NCBI GenBank assembly: GCA_963676655.2
Contig: CAXXKX010000003.1
Span: 4,836,001 to 4,900,000, forward strand
From: G963676655 sp963676655
Lineage (GTDB): Bacteria; Verrucomicrobiota; Lentisphaeria; Victivallales; Victivallaceae
Length of the DNA: 64,000 nt
Direction of reading: 5' to 3'
Numbering within the stretch: position 1 is the stretch's first letter; every line of letters begins with the position of its first letter. Position numbers and translations under genes: made by a program. Shown here in pieces: positions 23,001 to 26,480 of this stretch. The notes below the pieces were generated by a model. That model was not told where the DNA came from and ran no database searches. It saw only the letters and a program-made list of their open reading frames with translations.

Positions 23001-25017
23001 CAACGTATTCCTTTACCCCGGACTTGTTGTCCGTCGAATCTGCCCAGTCTAACGTGACGCTGTCTGCGGTTACGCTGTCACTCAGACCGGTTGGCACATC
23101 CGGCGCTTCCGTATCAGGAATGTCAATATTAAAACTATCAACAGAGCTCCAATCAGATTCATTACCCGCATTATCAATTGCCTTAACTCGCCAATAATAA
23201 GTGGTCAGGTCAGTCAGCCCCCCCAGATTAAGTTCGCTGATGGTCACTGTCTGACTGATCACGCCGGCAAAGGTATCGTTATCGGCCAATTCCACTACAT
23301 ATTCACTGACTCCGGATTGATCATCAGTTGCATCATTCCAATCCAGCGTAACACTATTTCCCGAAACCTCATCAGTAAGGCCAATTGGAACCTGGGGTGC
23401 CGTTTCATCCCCATAAACACTCAAATCATAAACATAAACACTGCCTGAATCCGTGCCATTATCATCATCTCCTTTTGCCCCGACTAAAACCGTGGTGCCT
23501 GATATTGAGACCGAATAGCCAAAGTTATCTCCGGCCCCAGCATCGCTTGCCGCAAGTTTAGTTTCTTCATAAGACGAGCCGTTCCATTTAAAAACATAAG
23601 CACTTCCTGAATCAGCGCCGCCATCGTCATTATTTTCAGCTCCAAAAATAACATAATCGCCGGAAATAGCTACAGTGTAACCTGCCTCATCTCCGGCGGC
23701 TGCATCGGAAGCTGCAAGTATATATTCATCATAGGAGCTTCCATTCCAGCGATATACATACGCCTTGCCGGAGTCATCGCCATTACTGTCATCTTCAGAT
23801 GCTCCTACAGCAATATTATCACCGTCAACAGCCACAGAGATACCGAATAAACTACCCGCTGCTCCATCAGAGGCAGTAATCTTAGTCTGGTCATATGTCA
23901 AACCATTCCACTTATACACATACACGCTGCCTCTTTCAGAATCATCCCCATAGGCTCCAACCACCGCGGTATCTCCATCAATCGCGACCGCATAACCAAA
24001 AAAGTCGTTCTCTGCACCATCTGACGCAGTCAACCTTATTTCATCATACCCGGTCCCGTTCCAGCGATAGACATGGGCTGCGCCTGTATATGAACCATTA
24101 TCGTTTGCACCATGGTCACTGACAATAATATTCTCACCGGAAACTCCAACTGTAAAACCGCAGAAACTACCATCCGGCTCCAGAATTGTCTCATCATATG
24201 ATGAGCCGTTCCACTGATAAACATATGCTCCGCCGTTATAATTATCACGATCATATGCCCCGACAACAATAATATCCCCATCCATTGCAACAGAACAGCC
24301 AAAGTTAATAAGACTGCCTCCATCTGACGCAACAAGTTTTATCTCGTCATAACTTGTTCCATTCCAACGATAGACATATGCATTGTCACTGCTGTCAAAG
24401 ATTGCACCGATTACAATGTTCTGGCCGGAGATGGCAACTGATTCACCAAATTCATCACTTGCAACACCATCAGACGCAGTTATTTTAGTCACCCCGGTAA
24501 CCGGCTGAGTTATTACAGCAAAGTCAATAAGCGAATTGCCGGAACTGCCTTCATGCTGAAAACCGATTAGATGAGCGGCTTCATGGGTAATAGTTTCGGT
24601 AATAGTGGCGGTTGAGTCAATTTTATCGGAAAAGACAAAAGCATCGTCATCACCGGTTTTGTTGCCGATATCAATGGTTTCAGCCAGCCCCTGAAAATTG
24701 CCGTAATCAGAAAAAGCATCAGTCTCGCCGACAAATATGGTAGAATAAACAGTGTTCTCGGTGACCTCCATTGTGAAGTATACACCGGTCCCGGCAAAAG
24801 TATCATTAAGTTCAGTGATGATTTGAAATTGCTGTTCTTCGGTCAGTCCGGAATCCTGAACGGTGATGTTGTCGATGTGGATGCCTAACGCATCATTATC
24901 GTAAGAGACATTTTCTGCTCCATCGAAGTCAATGTAGAATATTTGGTTTTCAATGCTGTAGTCAACGTCAGGATCTGCTAATTCGAGTCCTGACAATTCA
25001 AGTTTTTTGATATCCAT
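5089..25017 (-). CDS. Giant 6642-aa multidomain surface protein with two peptidase-like ends
   Basis: A single uninterrupted frame of 19.9 kb. Approximate order by residue: N-terminal metzincin-like region 1-172; FG-GAP propeller 1 (174-526); FN3 x2; propeller 2 (729-1087); FN3 x1; propeller 3 (1199-1559); FN3 x2; propeller 4 (1759-2086); FN3 x1; propeller 5 (2197-2552); 26 FN3 repeats (2553-5020); propeller 6 (5021-5351); FN3 x4; about five PPC-like domains (5741-6386); clan-CD cysteine-peptidase-like domain (6401-6642). Blades read FGxSVAIDGDxVVVGAxxDD...GSAYVYRWNGxSYDE, as in integrin-alpha propellers. There is no classical signal peptide; the N-terminus LELSGLELADPDVDY loosely recalls LEPR-XLL-type starts of PVC giant proteins, and the acidic-hydrophobic C-terminus could suit type I export. 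ATG at 25017 has GAGGG upstream. It is the first gene of a two-gene operon. Likely an exported adhesin or matrix protein; whether either peptidase is active is unknown. Confidence 0.9.
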   Translation of the reverse strand: MDIKKLELSGLELADPDVDYSIENQIFYIDFDGAENVSYDNDALGIHIDNITVQDSGLTEEQQFQIITELNDTFAGTGVYFTMEVTENTVYSTIFVGETDAFSDYGNFQGLAETIDIGNKTGDDDAFVFSDKIDSTATITETITHEAAHLIGFQHEGSSGNSLIDFAVITQPVTGVTKITASDGVASDEFGESVAISGQNIVIGAIFDSSDNAYVYRWNGTSYDEIKLVASDGGSLINFGCSVAMDGDIIVVGAYDRDNYNGGAYVYQWNGSSYDETILEPDGSFCGFTVGVSGENIIVSDHGANDNGSYTGAAHVYRWNGTGYDEIRLTASDGAENDFFGYAVAIDGDTAVVGAYGDDSERGSVYVYKWNGLTYDQTKITASDGAAGSLFGISVAVDGDNIAVGASEDDSNGDDSGKAYVYRWNGSSYDEYILAASDAAAGDEAGYTVAISGDYVIFGAENNDDGGADSGSAYVFKWNGSSYEETKLAASDAGAGDNFGYSVSISGTTVLVGAKGDDDNGTDSGSVYVYDLSVYGDETAPQVPIGLTDEVSGNSVTLDWNDATDDQSGVSEYVVELADNDTFAGVISQTVTISELNLGGLTDLTTYYWRVKAIDNAGNESDWSSVDSFNIDIPDTEAPDVPTGLSDSVTADSVTLDWADSTDNKSGVKEYVVEYADNYFYTDSVSQTVVASELNLSSLTGGAYYWRVKAIDNAGNESAWSTTDCFLPYGVTKFLASDGAADDKFGYSVAISGGNFVAGAMGDNSSTGSAYVYRWNGTSYDEYKLTASDGVDNEYFGEAIAIDVDTVVIGVNENESVLGRAYVFQWNGSSYDETIITASDGFATDHFGKSVAVAGDTVVVGSVYDDDAGYNAGSAYVFHWNGTTYDETKLTASDSSDNDRFGETVAILDDTIVVGAPHDDDRGTDSGSVYVYTWNGTSYDELKLTAWDGADMDRFGGAIAIDGGVVVVGSEYNYGNAYAYRWNGTSYDEYKLIASDGNEGDGFGASVAIDGDTIIIGAAFNDNSGTNSGSAYIYRWNGISYYEEAKLTAPDGATDDCFGRSVAINGDTVVIGATYDDDTGDDSGSAYVFELNEVLDRDIEAPDMPAGLTQQVNVGTVLLDWTDSTDNIAGSGIAGYIVELADNTGFTDAFSLVVVSSEQALSGWNDGSYYWRVKAVDNVGNESDWSTASTFIVDDPGIDTGQLKLIASDGGMHNYFGESVSISGDTIVVGAPYDYGTEVDPGNAYVYRWNGISYSEYQITASDGINENWFGCSVAVDDDLVVVGTRCPDSAVFGSAYVYRWNYTAAAYDEYILSASDGAANDYFGATVAVDGETVVVGAFFDDDNDENSGSVYVYTWNGTSYNEVKLTASDGAADDRFGNSVAIDGGTIVVGATGDDNNTGSAYVYKWNGSGYDERKLTASNGEAYDNFGDSVDVDGDVVVVGADCGVYNSGNAYAYRWNGTSYDEYKLDASNELEAYYLGSSVAVCGDFIVVGAAGIDNGYGAVYIYHWNGITYDNYKLISSDIAAEDDFGRSVSIDGTTVVVGAYKDDDNGEDSGSAYIFDLNNIDFIASSIPAGLTDTVANATASLDWSDSTDNEAGVKEYIVEYADNDTFTGAISLNSLNSELELASLGDGIYYWRVKSVDNNGNSSAWSSIDSFLIDVTPPDVPENLSQSVEALSVFINWNDSSDDGSGLKEYVVEYADNDQFTDATSQTVAASELTLNGLSYGTYYWRVKSVDNYDNESDWSSVDSFAYYDTGTFIETTKLLASNGGANLYFGFSVAIDGDLIAVGSTSCGYIYQLDGGVWSESTISIPSLYAAINGDDALFRNKVVQWSGSSWEIASFFVPVIGMRSINMADNGIVVNGNLGASLHQWNGSTWDATVLLDAETDSISQSNSIAFDGETIVVGVDGDDTNGSDAGCVYIYQWNGSSWEETTLYASDAAEGDRFGYSVAADGDTIVVGSVYADSESTALTGCVYVYKWNGSNWDETKISASDGAGMDLFGTSVSIDGNSILVGAKGDDDNGNMSGSAYVYQWNGSGWNEAKLIASDGQAGDFFGFSVAIDGDKAVIGSYDDDDNGENSGSAYVFDLNDVIDLVAPSVPAGLSYSFFHKTISLDWSDSTDEVDGTGFNEYIIEYSTGADFAVSTSQAVAASELVLCGLANGTYYWRVKAIDNASNESDWSTVESFTVSFPTMPEGQIKLYASDGASSDGFGFSVALDGNTVVVGGHGNDDSGENSGSAYVYRWDGSAYVEHKLTASDGESGDWFGRSVAIEEETIIIGAVSGNSENIDDTGCVYVYSWNGSAYDELKLTASDGATGDAFGWSVALDGGTVVVGAQRDNDSAGSAYVYSWNGSAYDEYKLVASDATAGDLFGYSAAIDGETIVVGALGDDENGDGSGSAYVYRWNGVSYDELKLIASDGVAGDAFGKSVAVDGGNVVVGASGSRDSAYVYRWNGSSYDEYKLSGSNSGTDNNFGISVAINGDIVAVGASSADESSGNVFIYRWNGVSYSEYNILAYDGFAGDFFGISIAIEGENVIVGATGDDGSLGSAYVFIDYIAPSTPAGLSESIVERNVTLDWNDSIDDGSGLKEYIVEYGTAADFTGAVSVSVAVSNLELTDLAEGIYYWRVKSVDNNDNESIWTIGGNIAIDTTAPAVPAGLTDNVTDDSATLDWNDAVDTLTGTKEYIVEYADNDQFTDATSQITAISELSLGALVDGTYYWRVKSVDNSDNASAWSETDTFYIDTTASSAPGTLSFVVTDNDVVLDWADSTDNLSGVAEYVVEYTTGADFSASNNRTAAVSDLTLTDLAEGVYHWRVKSVDNNGNESDWTVGSDFTVDVTAPDVPVGLTGSVTGNSVSLDWNDSSDNITGVREYLIEYTTAADFIGATSISSANSDLNLSSLGDGVYHWRVKAVDNNGNESAWTNGEDFTVDTTAPDVPATLSSIVTDNDVALDWIDSADNVTGTSEYIIQYTTAADFAGATSTNSATSDLDLSDLADGVYHWRVKAVDNNGNETAWTNGSDFTIDTTAPDVPNGLSDNVTDDSAALDWNDSGDNVSGVKEYVVEYADNLSFTGATSQTVTLSELDLTSLSDGTYYWHVKAVDNSDNESGWSGADNFTVDTTSPTLPSGLTETVVGNDVSLDWGDSGDATTWVDHYIIEYATTADFSGAVSQTVTASTIDLTDLADGVYHWRVQAFDAKDNASDWVGGADFTIDITAPDVPASLEASVTDNDVALDWSESADNVTGTKEYIVEYSTAADFSGATSQTVTAGTLDLTDLSDGVYHWRVKAVDNNDNESAWSSGTDFTIDITAPDVPGSLDASVSENDVSLDWDDSADNVTGTKEYVIEYTIAADFSGATSQTVTAGTLDLTDLSDGVYHWRVKAVDNNDNESAWSNGSDFTVDITAPDVPSSPDASVTGNDVALDWADSTDNVTGIKEYVVEYTTAADFGGATSVNSMTSNLDLTGLVDGVYHWRVKAVDNNGNETVWTNGSDFTVDITAPAIPDGLTDSVSNDHASLDWNDSSDNIVGIKEYVVEYANNDQFDSSTILTVTDSEQTLDGLSDLTTYYWRVKAVDNHDNASAWSLVESFFIDIPDTQAPDQPSALSCVVTANSADLDWSDAGDNKSGLKEYVVEYADNSDYTGAVSQVVNDSEITLNSLSDMTIYYWRVKAIDNAGNETAWADSSFAVNIPDTQAPDIPAGLTEIVTGNEVIFDWDDSTDNKSGLKNYLVEYADNSSFTDAVSHSVTVSELDIAGLSDGIYYWRVKAVDNNNNESVWTNGSNFTVDITAPDIPSALDASVTGNDVAFDWSDSTDNVTGMKEYVVEYTTAVDFSGAVGNSTATSNLDLTGLDDGVYHWRIKSVDNNSNESDWTSGVDFTIDITAPDAPSSLDVSVINNDVTLDWGDSADNVSGTKEYVIEYTTAADFSGAVNSASAISALDLIDLADGVYHWRVKSIDNNGNESAWTIGIDFTVDATAPDAPVVLTGNVTDNSVALDWNDSFDNITGTKEYVIEYTTAVDFSAATSIISATSNLDLTDLPDGIYHWRVKAVDNNDNESAWADGSDFTVDITAPDVPANMSFNVTGNDVALDWGDSVDNVTGTKEYVIEYTTAADFIGAVSISSATSDLDLFGLVDATYHWRVKAVDNNGNVSEWTDGDDFTVDINAPAIPAGLSDSVIADSALLDWSDSNDPGIKEYVVEYADNENFILAINQTTVVSELNLNSLADGTYYWRVKAVDIHDNASTWSSKDSFYVDTTAPDVPSGLTGVVASDNVSLDWTDSVDNLSGTKEYVVEYANNEAFTSSVFQVVSDSTLDLTDFPDGIYYWRVKAIDNNDNASAWSVTNTFVVDVTAPDIPALLSLTVAGNNVDLDWSDSIDNITGTNEYIVEYTTAADFTAATGISTAASDLNLIDLVDGVYHWRVKSVDVNGNASAWISGADFTIDITAPESPASLVASVTDNDVDLDWTDSVDNLSGTKEYVVEYANNEAFTSSVFQVVSDSNLYLSSLADGIYYWRVKAIDNNDNASARSDGDCFIVDITEPSAPTGLAGSVNNDSAFLDWNDSGDDVSGLKEYIVEYADNDQLTGAVSQTVLTSELNISNLVDGTYYWRVKAVDNNDNQSDWSIIDYFIVDLPDTQAPGVPDELTDSVNGDSVLLDWSDSTDDKSGIKEYVVEFADNDQFTPANGYYVTSSELELTDLTDMTTYYWRVKAIDNSNNESTWSAVGSFTVDIPDSEAPSVPIGLIGNVTDDTVSLDWDDSADNKSGLKEYIVEYADNDQLDGAVSQTVQSSELDISNLVDGTYYWRVKAVDNNDNQSDWSIIDYFTIDIPDTQAPGVPDGLTDSVNGDSVSLDWSDSTDNKSGVKEYVVEFANNDQFTFAISNYVTSSELELADLTDMTTYYWRVKAIDNSYNESAWSETAVFSIDIPDTTAPDVPTGLSDSVIETDATLDWDNSTDNKSGVREYIIEYATNSMFTNAVSQTVTSSEFELSSLTYGNYFWRVKAIDNEYNESAWSTVDSFQVMPSGVTKLVASDGMEGDFFGCSVAVSGYNVVVGAQNDDNNENNSGSAYVYRWNDTTGWYDEYKLSLTDEAENVYFGYSVAVSGDVVAAGARYMAWVYRWNGTDYDETILGPSSPGKSFLYSVAVDDDTVVVGTMGTYIYSWNGSSYDELQLSSVLGYSVAVSDNTVVAGNPFGGDENTGSAYAYRWNDATGIYDEYALAALDGEAGDSFGNSVAASGDNIVVGARNNDNNSGGAYVYRWDGTDYEEYKLTVPDGLENSLFGYSVAIDGDIVVVGTMQNLAVIYSWNGISYDIKYTLTAPDGTAGFGYSVSIDGDIVTVGARYDNDNGSGSGSVYVFDMNELMDLIAPDIPTGLVDSVTDADVLLDWEDSGDNTGGVGLKEYVIEYADNETFTDAITQTVVSSTFNISDLADGTYYWHVKAVDNADNNSDWSQAASFVIDSPDTQAPSIPAGLEVSVTGNIASLDWEDAIDDKSGVSRYYVLCADNAAFSGAFLRITLTSEIELTELTDGTYYWKVRAIDNSNNLGLFSATETFVIDTTAPDAPSELSVSIEGNEATIDWADSSDSLSGLNSYTVEYMKSGSATIYSLTSAVSESILNNLIDGIYHWRVKAVDNSGNETSLIYGETFIIDTTAPMLPSGLSAITDDGGASLFWNASVDNLTGINEYIVEYTADSNFDSPYSLSVTTSEIDLTDLPDGIYHWRVKAIDGNGNNSEWVNGNDFSVDSDDQISEATVIDEIPVVIQGSINNLNDVDIFAISVNAGDTIDFATSSRSDDDVDTYLRLFDSNGVMLASNDNNGNDYYSKLRYSFADSGVYYLGVSGYGNYSYDALTGEGDVNGDTGDFALSVSRYVPEDYNDQILEAALVTCDNYYVGGIDPDTDVDMYKITVAAEDTLGFMIQSDNGTCLRIFDSAGVELAIDDNGVNPDNSLYLEYHFDIGGTYYFGISGSGNDSYGAVDGTGDTAGNTSDFILQVSLIASAAASIDDTIADAVAIDTQSSTMQSISTATDVDMYSFEVEAGQMISFDIDRRSSDFDSWIRIFDGNGIELDFNDDGAAPGEGSSRDSYLEYLFDAGGTYYVGVSGWGNDAYNALDGSGDVGGISGDYTLILDELGVFDLDDEISEAVNIAVGQTVYDELDSPTASDVDMFAFYVEDNQSIAFDIDRSGSASLDDSWIRIFDAAGNELAFNDNAAAAGESVSNESYLEYIFVDAGTYYIGVSGYQNASYSALDGSGDVAGSEGEYSLTLTDISGMDDEYENNDTFATAYDLLDASSGLNIYDLQLRDTADWFKFSIDHQGQLGDYVAIDFNNGLGDLDLKLFDSTGNLIDFSATSQNGETISLSGIAAGDYFVQIYGNGGACNSDYDLVVNMTPYSEPSPADQAENYAVLFSGGANASANYSRYYDNISGIYEALINNYGLDADNIYILYADGNDPGIDQGTINSDMSFASGSTVLSATGANLESVFSTLGGIIDDNDHFFFYSYDHGAQASSGKDYLCGWNDFISDTLFADWASYINAGYETYVMAQCYAGGMIEDLTLDANEFACSSSNNSEVAWSGHPYGFAGHFLEGLQSGYNSTYDLFAYANTNDLFSINNPDYIPLYSSSGELAIEHPQSMGDDFQLFASVV
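5092..5817 (-). other. Clan-CD (C13/caspase-like) peptidase domain at the C-terminus
   Basis: Residues 6401-6642 begin YAVLFSGGANASANYSRYYD, then DNIYILYADG, then a hydrophobic strand ending in SYDHGAQ (His6501) and a second strand ending in VMAQCYAGG (Cys6543). The strand-DHG plus strand-QCYAGG pairing is the catalytic dyad signature of clan CD peptidases (legumain, caspase, gingipain). Both catalytic residues are present. Confidence 0.75.
5860..7796 (-). other. PPC-like domain block of the giant protein
   Basis: Four similar units follow the pattern DDxIxEAVxI...DVDMYxFxVxAGQ...WIRIFDxxGxELxxNDD...YYVGVSGxGNxxYxALDGxGDVxG; a fifth, more distant unit (DEYENNDTFATAYDL...DTADWFKFSID) completes the block. 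They match the bacterial pre-peptidase C-terminal family, which usually sits next to secreted peptidases. Confidence 0.75.
9960..17343 (-). repeat. Array of 26 tandem FN3-like repeats in the giant protein
   Basis: Twenty-six consecutive repeats of about 94-98 codons, each with APDxPxxL, LDWxDSxDNxxG, KEYxVEY and YHWRVKAVDNNxNES. The repeats are diverged at DNA level, but some neighbours are nearly identical. 11522-11613 equals 12086-12177 exactly (92 bp, 564 bp apart). About 10551-10690 matches 11136-11275 at a 585-bp offset (a two-repeat unit). The units near 14834 and 15116 are also very close (282-bp offset). Confidence 0.9.
24496..25017 (-). other. Metzincin-like N-terminal domain of the giant protein
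   Basis: Residues H145, E146, H149 and H155 form HEAAHLIGFQH, a full HExxHxxGxxH zinc motif of the metzincin type, preceded by YIDFDGA at about 28-34. I see no methionine for a Met-turn between the motif and the first propeller, which begins only about 20 residues later. The domain may therefore be degenerate, or split by the propeller insertion. Confidence 0.65.
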
Positions 25018-25084
25018 TTCATACGCCCTCGCTTATTTCCAAAAGTTTATACTTTATATATAAAACATTCACAATAATATAATG

Positions 25085-25113
25085 ATTATACGTGATGCAA
25101 TCAATATTTACAA
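25085..25113 (-). promoter_or_regulatory. Candidate sigma70-type promoter of the giant-protein operon
   Basis: On the minus strand TTGTAA (25113-25108) and TATAAT (25090-25085) are separated by exactly 17 bp. Transcription would start near 25078, giving a leader of about 60 nt before the ATG at 25017. Confidence 0.5.
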
Positions 25114-25375
25114 CCTCTCTTTAGTTATAAACTAAATCTTTTTCTGACAACAACTTAGCTGTGAAAAATATGACCATCTGCGATATTGTTGCAAATATCA
25201 CTTTCCAAGATGCAAGACAGCTTGTTTTATTACGATAGTTCAACACTTTATATGCTCCTCCCTGCAATGATAAATCCTTGTGGATGCCTGTGATTATTTC
25301 TAAGGTCTTGCATGAATATCCACCAACTGATTAATTAATTACTGGAAAAATCTCTGAAAAAACTTTTATGGGGTA

Positions 25376-25404
25376 TTGACATTTGACGAGTGAGACTCTA
25401 TAAT
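25376..25404 (+). promoter_or_regulatory. Consensus promoter of the LacI-led operon
   Basis: TTGACA (25376-25381), a 17-bp spacer and TATAAT (25399-25404) match the sigma70 consensus perfectly. The start site would fall at about 25411, immediately before the first palindromic operator. The rest of the 479-bp gap between 25018 and 25496 shows no gene. Confidence 0.8.
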
Positions 25405-25411
25405 TAAATTG

Positions 25412-25427
25412 TCGTTCACGTGAACGA
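25412..25427. promoter_or_regulatory. LacI-type operator 1 (16-bp perfect palindrome)
   Basis: TCGTTCACGTGAACGA is a perfect palindrome with a central CG, the usual form for LacI-family sites. It begins at the expected +1/+2 of the consensus promoter, so binding would block initiation. Confidence 0.8.
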
Positions 25428-25446
25428 TATAATTTTTCGATGATTC

Positions 25447-25460
25447 CGTTCACGTGAACG
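25447..25460. promoter_or_regulatory. LacI-type operator 2 (14-bp perfect palindrome)
   Basis: CGTTCACGTGAACG repeats the core of operator 1, centre to centre 34 bp downstream, in the leader of the regulator gene. Two identical sites suggest cooperative autorepression. Confidence 0.78.
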
Positions 25461-25496
25461 TTGATAATGCTAAAATAATGATTCAAGGATAATTAT

Positions 25497-26480
25497 ATGA
25501 CGATAACATCCCATGAACTGGCTGCAAAGTGTGGCGTATCCAGAGGAACGGTGGATCGGGCGTTGAAGGGCCGGGCCGGAGTCAATGCCGCGACCCGGGA
25601 GCGGATTCTGGAAGCGGCAAAAAAATACGGTTACCGGCCGAACTTTATCGGCAGCGCGCTTTCTTCGGGTCGAACCATGACAATCGGCATTGTCATATTC
25701 GATTTCCGGCACAGCTTCTTTTCTGAACTCTATTCGGCTTTTGAACACGAGGCCGACCGCTTTAACTATATCACGTTTCCGATGCTGTCGTATCATGATC
25801 CTGAAAGGGAAATCGAATGCATCAGGCGTTTGGCCGACCGCAATGTCGATGGTATGATTATTCTGCCGGTCAACCGTGGTGCGCAGTACGAGAAGATGCT
25901 TAAATCGCTTCGAATTCCGGTGGTTTGCATTGGTAACCGGCTGTCGGATGACTTTCCGTTTTCCGGGATTGACGACTTTAAGGCCGCCGGGGATGCCGTC
26001 AAGTTTTTACTTGATCAGGCATGCCGGAAAATCTATTACTACTGTCCGCCGATCAAGAAGCGCGATCACATCAACATGTATGCGCCGGAACAGCGTTTGC
26101 AGGGATATCAGACGGCAATAAAAAATGCCGGAATCAGCGGTACGGCTGAAACTGATCTTGAGAAACTGATTGAAAAGCTGGAAGCTGATCCGGAAAATGC
26201 CGCGATTCTGTGTTCAAATGATTTTTACGCGCTGGATTTGCAAATCCTTTTCCGTGATCACTATCCTGGTTTATACGAGAAGGTGACGATTATGGGCTTT
26301 GACGGGCTTGATGTAATTAAGTTTTCAAACCCGCAGATTGCCACTGTCGCCTTTTCCCGAAAAGAATGGGCCTTGAAGGCTTTCGGGCAGATCTACCGGA
26401 GGTTGAGTGTAAACGATAAAGTACAGGATGAGATTATACCGCATCAGATACTGGAAAATTTTACCAGAGATTTTAAATGA
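25497..26480 (+). CDS. LacI-family transcriptional regulator
   Basis: A 327-aa protein with an N-terminal helix-turn-helix (residues about 3-25, ELAAKCGVSRGTVDRAL, then the hinge-type segment AAKKYGYRPN). A periplasmic-binding-protein-like effector domain follows (TIGIVIFDFRHSFFSEL... DGMIILPV... CIGNRLSDDFPFSGIDDF... AILCSNDFYALDL... IMGFDGLDVIKF). AAGGA lies 7 bases before the ATG. It very likely binds the two palindromes in its own leader and so controls itself and the co-transcribed GH116-like gene, whose start codon overlaps its stop codon (ATGA). The effector is probably a sugar released by the locus's own enzymes (inference). Confidence 0.9.
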   Translation: MTITSHELAAKCGVSRGTVDRALKGRAGVNAATRERILEAAKKYGYRPNFIGSALSSGRTMTIGIVIFDFRHSFFSELYSAFEHEADRFNYITFPMLSYHDPEREIECIRRLADRNVDGMIILPVNRGAQYEKMLKSLRIPVVCIGNRLSDDFPFSGIDDFKAAGDAVKFLLDQACRKIYYYCPPIKKRDHINMYAPEQRLQGYQTAIKNAGISGTAETDLEKLIEKLEADPENAAILCSNDFYALDLQILFRDHYPGLYEKVTIMGFDGLDVIKFSNPQIATVAFSRKEWALKAFGQIYRRLSVNDKVQDEIIPHQILENFTRDFK

